A DNA stretch of 10,217 bases. Origin: Desulfobulbaceae bacterium UBA2262 (lineage in GTDB: Bacteria; Desulfobacterota; Desulfobulbia; Desulfobulbales; Desulfurivibrionaceae). Location of the stretch: positions 1-10,217 of the forward strand of contig DDXK01000135.1 in the NCBI GenBank assembly GCA_002347185.1. The letters are read 5' to 3'. The notes beneath the pieces were generated by a model. That model was not told the origin of the DNA and searched no databases. It worked only from the letters and a program-made list of their open reading frames with translations. The stretch's first letter is position 1. Every line of letters begins with the position of its first letter. Made by a program: the position numbers and the translations under genes. Shown in pieces: positions 6,108-10,217 of this stretch.

Positions 6108-6183
6108 GGTGCGAGAGGGGTGAGGATGGTTGGGCAATGGGAGGAGAGCTTTGCATCTGCCCCCATTGCCTGCAGGAACGGGA

Positions 6184-8178
6184 TCAGAGAATTTCTTCCA
6201 CGGTCTTGACCACGTTTTCCGCGGTAAAGCCGAAGTATTTGAAAAGTTCCTCGGCCGGCGCCGATTCGCCGAAACGGTCGAGGCCGACCACTTTTCCTTT
6301 GCAGCCTGCGTAGCGGTGCCAGCCACCGGTAACGCCGGCCTCCACCACAACCCGGGCCTGGACCGAGTCGGGAAGAACGGACTGCCGATAGCCTTCGTCC
6401 TGACGGTCGAAGAGGTCGGTGCTCGGCATGGAGACCACCCGGATTTTTTTCCCCTTCTCTGTCAGTTCCCTGGCGGCGGCCACGGCCAGTTCCACCTCGG
6501 AGCCGGTGGCGATGAGGATGGCGTCTGGTTTTGCACAGCCGCAATCGAGCAGGGTATAGCCGCCTCTGGCGATGTTGGCGATCTGTTCGGCGTTCCGCGG
6601 CTGGTGGGGCAGATTCTGCCTGGACAGCAGGAGAGAGGTGGGGCCGGTCTTGCGCTCCAGGGCAACCTTCCAGGCCACGGCCGTTTCCAGGCCGTCGCAG
6701 GGGCGCCAGACGCTCATGTTGGGGATCAAGCGCAGGGTGGCGGCCTGCTCGATGGGCTGGTGGGTGGGGCCGTCCTCGCCGAGGCCGATGGAGTCATGGG
6801 TGAATACATAGATGGACTGCTGCCGCATGAGCGCGGCCATGCGCAGGGCGTTGCGCGCATACTCCGAGAAGATCAGGAAAGTGGCGGTGTAGGGGATGAA
6901 GCCTCCATGCAGGGCGATGCCGTTGGCAATGGCCGCCATGCCGAATTCACGCACGCCGTAATAGACATAGTTGCCGCCGGCCTCCTCCTGGATGCCCTTG
7001 CAGCCCGACCAGAGGGTGAGGTTGCTGCCGGCCAGATCGGCCGACCCGCCGATGAGTTCTGGCAACAGGGGGCCAAAACCGTTGAGGCAGATCTGGGAGG
7101 CCTTTCTGGTCGCCACCTTTTCCGCCTTGGCGTTGATCCCCTCGATGAAGGCCGCGGCCTTTTGCGGCCAGTCGGCAGGCAGGGCGCCGTTCAGGCGGCG
7201 GGAGAGTTCCGCGGCCAGTTCGGGATAAGCGCTCCGGTAGGCGGCAAAGCGTTCGTTCCATTCCTTTTCCCGTTTCCCGCCCTTGGCTTTGGCGTCCCAA
7301 CCCGCATAAATCTCGGCGGGAACCTCGAAGGCAGGATGGGGCCAGCCGATGGTCTCGCGGGTCAGGGCGATTTCCGCATCCCCCAGGGGGGAGCCGTGGC
7401 AGACCTCCTTGCCCTGTTTGTTGGGGGAGCCCCAGCCGATGATGGTTTTGCAGCAGATGAGCGAGGGCCTGTCCGTGACAGTCTGGGCCTCGGCAATCGC
7501 TTTGCGCACGGCCTCGGCATCATGGCCATCAACATTTTCGAGCACATGCCAGCCGTAGGAGCGGAAGCGCATGGGCGTGTTGTCGGTGAACCAGCCCTCC
7601 ACCTCGCCGTCGATGGAGATGCCGTTGTCGTCGTAGAGGGCGATGAGCTTGCCGAGCTGCAGTGTCCCGGCCAGGGAGCAGGCCTCATGGGAGATGCCTT
7701 CCATCATGCAGCCGTCCCCCAGGAAAACATAGGTATGGTGGTCGATGATGGTATGCCCGGGGCGATTGAACTGTCCGGCCAGGGTCCTCTCCGCGATGGC
7801 CATGCCCACCGCGTTGGCGATGCCCTGGCCCAGAGGGCCGGTGGTGGTTTCGACGCCGGGTGCGTAGCCGTACTCCGGATGACCCGGAGTCCTGGCGTGG
7901 AGCTGGCGGAAGTTTTTGATCTCACTGATGGGCAGGTCGTAGCCGCTCAAATGCAGGAGGGAGTAGAGCAGCATGGAGCCATGTCCGTTGGAGAGGACAA
8001 AGCGGTCGCGGTTCGGCCAGTTGGGGTTGGCCGGGTTGTGTTGCAAAAAATCATTCCACAGAACTTCGGCGATGTCCGCCATGCCCATGGGCGCGCCGGG
8101 ATGGCCTGATTTTGCTTTCTGGATGGCATCCATGCTGAGGGCGCGGATGGCATTGGCAAGTTCTCTGCGAGATGGCAT
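6184..8178 (-). CDS. tkt: Transketolase
   Basis: Transketolase moves two-carbon units between sugar phosphates in the non-oxidative pentose phosphate pathway, using thiamine diphosphate and a divalent metal. The 664-residue protein keeps E. coli-like numbering: His26 in SGHPGAPMG, His66 in NGHGS, the cofactor motif GDG at 154-156 followed by DDNGISIDG, catalytic Glu411 in VREFGMAAIANG, and His473 in GEDGPTHQP. The C-terminal domain is complete. The ATG has an excellent GGAGGT (complement of 8183-8188) 4 bases upstream. It follows lptE on the same strand after a 197-base gap that may hold its own promoter. A full-length antisense reading frame on the plus strand is a composition artefact. Confidence 0.98.
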   Translation of the reverse strand: MPSRRELANAIRALSMDAIQKAKSGHPGAPMGMADIAEVLWNDFLQHNPANPNWPNRDRFVLSNGHGSMLLYSLLHLSGYDLPISEIKNFRQLHARTPGHPEYGYAPGVETTTGPLGQGIANAVGMAIAERTLAGQFNRPGHTIIDHHTYVFLGDGCMMEGISHEACSLAGTLQLGKLIALYDDNGISIDGEVEGWFTDNTPMRFRSYGWHVLENVDGHDAEAVRKAIAEAQTVTDRPSLICCKTIIGWGSPNKQGKEVCHGSPLGDAEIALTRETIGWPHPAFEVPAEIYAGWDAKAKGGKREKEWNERFAAYRSAYPELAAELSRRLNGALPADWPQKAAAFIEGINAKAEKVATRKASQICLNGFGPLLPELIGGSADLAGSNLTLWSGCKGIQEEAGGNYVYYGVREFGMAAIANGIALHGGFIPYTATFLIFSEYARNALRMAALMRQQSIYVFTHDSIGLGEDGPTHQPIEQAATLRLIPNMSVWRPCDGLETAVAWKVALERKTGPTSLLLSRQNLPHQPRNAEQIANIARGGYTLLDCGCAKPDAILIATGSEVELAVAAARELTEKGKKIRVVSMPSTDLFDRQDEGYRQSVLPDSVQARVVVEAGVTGGWHRYAGCKGKVVGLDRFGESAPAEELFKYFGFTAENVVKTVEEIL

Positions 8179-8205
8179 GTGTACCTCCGGAGCTTGATTC
8201 GGTCG

Positions 8206-8221
8206 TATTTTCAGAAAAATA
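8206..8221. repeat. AT-rich palindrome in the tkt upstream region
   Basis: TATTTT (8206-8211) and AAAATA (8216-8221) form a perfect 6-bp inverted repeat with a 4-base loop, 28 bases before the tkt start. A second inverted repeat, ATAGGGAT (8221-8228) with ATCCCTAT (8271-8278), surrounds 42 bases, and AGGGAT occurs twice in tandem at 8223-8236. The 8179-8375 gap holds no convincing gene. Confidence 0.35.
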
Positions 8222-8322
8222 TAGGGATACAGGGATTACACTATATACCTTTCCTGCCCCGAGATTGCCATCCCTATTTGCACGGCGGCCTCGTCCGCCA
8301 GGGCAGTGGCGAACATCCCGTA

Positions 8323-8357
8323 CTTGCGGGAGAATAAAGGATGGACTCCCAGGCAAG
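8323..8357. other. Bulged hairpin between lptE and tkt
   Basis: CTTGC-GGGAG (8323-8332) pairs with CTCCC (8346-8350) and GCAAG (8353-8357), with two unpaired bases and a 13-base loop. It begins 18 bases after the lptE stop on the minus strand. No T-tract follows, so it may be a stability or processing element rather than a terminator. A GGCGCC pair (8363-8368 with 8388-8393) around the lptE stop codon could form another stem. Confidence 0.35.
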
Positions 8358-8375
8358 GGGGCGGCGCCGGGTGCG

Positions 8376-8942
8376 TTACCTGCCTTCGGCGCCCTCTCCT
8401 CTGTGAGGGCGGGAAATCGCGCGATAGATGCGGATATAGATATTTTCGGCCAAGTCGTTTATCAGGGTGTCCAAGGCGATTTTTTTGTTGGCTTCGGTCT
8501 GAGCGCTGCTCCCCACATAGGAGTAAGTTTCCTCCAGCGAGAAGTTCTTCGCCTCCCAGATGATCCTGCCCGATTTGGCATCGACAATGGTGTACTGCAC
8601 GGTGAGGATCGCCTTGAGGGCCTGCACACTGTCGTCGCGGGTGTAGGATCTGCCGGGGTATCGGAGGGAGAGGATTTTGCCCTTGAGGATATAGTCGGCG
8701 CCCTTGGCATCGGCAACCAGGCTCAGGCGTTTGGACTGCATGAGCCAGTCCTGGAGGGCGTTGTGCAGCTCGGTGGCCAGCCGGGCCTCGCTGGTGGGGT
8801 TGGCCCAGAGCGGGACATGGAGCCTGATGGGAGGGCCAGCCTCCTCGGTGGGCATGCGATTGGGGTTGGTGTACCCGCAGCCGGTCATGGCCATGAGCAG
8901 CAGGAGGAGAATCCAGTATTTCTTCAGGCTGTGGCTGTGCAT
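8376..8942 (-). CDS. lptE: LPS-assembly lipoprotein LptE-like protein
   Basis: The likely role is the outer-membrane lipoprotein that plugs and assists LptD in inserting lipopolysaccharide. The 188-residue product has a lipoprotein signal: KK at 7-8, a hydrophobic stretch (residues 9-19), then MTGC with the lipidated cysteine at 22, followed by GY as in many LptE proteins. The mature part has the family pattern: a short strand with PxWxNPTSE, an ALQDWL helix, AKGADYILKGKI, a TVQYTIVDAKSGRIIWE strand pair and a C-terminal DLAENIYIRIYR helix. The frame is open 20 codons further upstream, but the chosen ATG has GGGGGAG 7 bases before it and starts the signal peptide. leuS lies 83 bases upstream, a neighbour pair I recall from this phylum. 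Sequence conservation in this family is low, so the name is probable rather than certain. Confidence 0.72.
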   Translation of the reverse strand: MHSHSLKKYWILLLLLMAMTGCGYTNPNRMPTEEAGPPIRLHVPLWANPTSEARLATELHNALQDWLMQSKRLSLVADAKGADYILKGKILSLRYPGRSYTRDDSVQALKAILTVQYTIVDAKSGRIIWEAKNFSLEETYSYVGSSAQTEANKKIALDTLINDLAENIYIRIYRAISRPHRGEGAEGR

Positions 8943-9025
8943 TCCAATACTCCCCCAAACAGGTGCCGGCCGAAGGGCGACACGGGGAAACGCACCGTCC
9001 ATCGGTTTTGAAGCTTCATAGTCTT

Positions 9026-10217
9026 TCAGACGACGATGTTGATCAGCTTGTTTTTGACCACGATGACCTTGCGGACCGGCTTGCCTTCCAGAAATTTCTG
9101 CACCTTTTCGTCAGCCAGGGCCATTTTTTCGAGCTCCTCGTCGGTCAGATCCGGAGCGGCCTGCAGCTGGCTGCGCATCTTACCCTTGACCTGGACCACC
9201 ACGGTGACGCTCTCCTCCCTGGTCGCTTCCTCATCGTATTCGGGCCAGCCCACCTGGGCAAGAGGGGTGGCGTGTCCGGTCATCTCCCAGAGTTCGGCGC
9301 AGAAATGGGGAACCATGGGCGAAAGCAGCACCAGGACAGCCTCGATCGCCTCGCGGATCACCTCTGGTGCGCAGAGCTCGATCGCCTCGTCACCGGTCTG
9401 GCCGTAGAGGGCGTTGGTCAGCTCCATCACCGCGCTGATGGCGGTGTTGAAGTGGAACTTGTTTTCGATGTCCAAGCCGAACTTGCGGATGGTCTGGTGG
9501 GTTTTCCTGTGCAGGATCCGGCTGCTCGCGTTGAGCTCGGCGGGCATGGGTGCCGCTGGTTCGGCAAAAAGGGCCAGGTTGTCGCAGACAAAACGGTAGA
9601 CCCGGTTCAGGAAACGGTAGGCGCCTTCGACTCCCTGGTCGCTCCACTCCAGATCCCTTTCCGGCGGCGCGGCAAAAAGGCTGAAGAGGCGAACGGTGTC
9701 CGCCCCGTATTTGGCCACCAGCTCGTTGGGATCCACCACGTTGCCCTTGGACTTGGACATCTTAGTGCCGTCCTTGATCACCATGCCCTGGGTGAGGAGG
9801 TTGGTGAAGGGCTCGTCAATGTCGAGATAGCCGAGATCCCGCATGACCTTGGTGAAGAAGCGGGAGTAGAGAAGGTGGAGGATCGCATGCTCCACGCCGC
9901 CGATGTACTGATCGACCGGCAGCCAGTAGTCGACGCTCTTCTTCTCCAGGGGGCCTTCCGTATGGCGGGGGCTGGCGTAGCGGGCAAAGTACCAGGATGA
10001 CTCGACAAAGGTATCCATGGTGTCGGTTTCCCGCCTTGCGTTGCCTCCGCACCTGGGACAGGTGGTCTGGTAAAAGCTTGCCAGGCCGTGCAGGGGGGAT
10101 TTCCCCGATTTGTCAAACTGCACGTCGAGGGGCAGGCTGACCGGCAGTTCCTCTTCCGGTACCGGCTGCACCCCGCATTTCTCGCAATAGAGCATGGGAA
10201 TGGGAGCGCCCCAGTAA
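9026..10217 (-). CDS. leuS: Leucine--tRNA ligase, C-terminal part (5' end beyond the window)
   Basis: This is the C-terminal part of leucyl-tRNA synthetase, which charges tRNA-Leu with leucine. The visible 396 residues are a little under half of a typical enzyme. They begin in the catalytic-domain segment YWGAPIP, continue through two CxxC pairs (CEKC and CPRC) that may bind zinc, the RRETDTMDTFVESSWYFARY block, and the KMSKS signature (complement of 9749-9763) that stabilises the adenylate transition state. The anticodon-binding helical domain and the small C-terminal domain ending in KNKLINIVV complete the protein. The HIGH motif and the editing domain lie beyond the right edge. The reading frame continues to the last base, so the gene is cut by the window, not truncated. 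Confidence 0.97.
   Translation of the reverse strand, partial: YWGAPIPMLYCEKCGVQPVPEEELPVSLPLDVQFDKSGKSPLHGLASFYQTTCPRCGGNARRETDTMDTFVESSWYFARYASPRHTEGPLEKKSVDYWLPVDQYIGGVEHAILHLLYSRFFTKVMRDLGYLDIDEPFTNLLTQGMVIKDGTKMSKSKGNVVDPNELVAKYGADTVRLFSLFAAPPERDLEWSDQGVEGAYRFLNRVYRFVCDNLALFAEPAAPMPAELNASSRILHRKTHQTIRKFGLDIENKFHFNTAISAVMELTNALYGQTGDEAIELCAPEVIREAIEAVLVLLSPMVPHFCAELWEMTGHATPLAQVGWPEYDEEATREESVTVVVQVKGKMRSQLQAAPDLTDEELEKMALADEKVQKFLEGKPVRKVIVVKNKLINIVV

Noticed and set aside
6130..8109. A 659-residue open frame on the plus strand, antisense to nearly all of tkt
   Set aside because: It mirrors the codon pattern of a highly conserved transketolase, has no recognisable domain, is rich in Gly and Ala as GC-rich shadows are, and has no convincing ribosome-binding site.
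8222..8240. Resemblance to the I-SceI homing endonuclease site (TAGGGATAACAGGGTAAT)
   Set aside because: The local sequence is TAGGGATACAGGGATTAC, which is only partly similar and out of register. There is no intron, intein or endonuclease gene nearby.
8258..8273. A sigma-54-like GG-N10-GC pattern (TGGCA then GGGCA, minus strand) upstream of tkt
   Set aside because: The -24 part matches, but the -12 part lacks the usual TTGC. No activator site was seen, and a single match of this kind is expected by chance.
8239..8319. A possible short peptide beginning MFATALADEAAVQIG on the minus strand between lptE and tkt
   Set aside because: It has only a weak purine stretch before the ATG and lies at the end of a long shadow frame of lptE. 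Nothing beyond an open frame supports it.

Overview
This 10.2 kb window is a chromosomal block of housekeeping genes with fairly high G+C. The genes are those of a Gram-negative bacterium: an outer-membrane LptE-type lipoprotein lies beside leuS. The sequence features and gene order (L13-S9-argC-truA-aminotransferase facing leuS-lptE-tkt-dusB-DtxR) look most like Desulfobacterota, possibly a Desulfobulbales-type organism. That placement is inferred from remembered protein features and gene order, not from a search. No mobile element, CRISPR array, phage gene or prophage remnant is visible.

Plus-strand half (1-4226): the window opens with the last 23 bases of a tRNA-Gly gene. An untranslated stretch with two hairpins follows, then rplM and rpsI (ribosomal proteins L13 and S9), closed by a textbook intrinsic terminator. 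Next come argC (arginine biosynthesis) and truA (tRNA pseudouridine synthase), only 6 bases apart, and then a class I PLP-dependent aspartate-type aminotransferase. The rplM and truA products act on the ribosome and on tRNA. ArgC and the aminotransferase serve amino acid metabolism.

Minus-strand half (10217-4244), in order of transcription: the 3' part of leuS, lptE, tkt, dusB, a DtxR/MntR-family metal-dependent regulator, and an unrecognised 62-residue ORF with a strong Shine-Dalgarno sequence. The two halves converge around 4227-4243. leuS, lptE, tkt and dusB may form one long transcription unit, although the gaps of 76-197 bases leave room for internal promoters. The regulator has its own promoter (TTGACA, 17 bases, TATTTT). 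A 16-base imperfect palindrome of DtxR-operator type lies over the -10 edge and the predicted start of transcription, which strongly suggests metal-dependent autorepression.

Most of the window is ordinary. The parts worth a second look are the regulator locus (operator, cysteine-rich C-terminal tail, neighbouring small gene), the perfect 11-bp hairpin in the rplM leader, and two similar AT-rich palindromes upstream of the regulator and of tkt. No convincing new multi-gene system was found.
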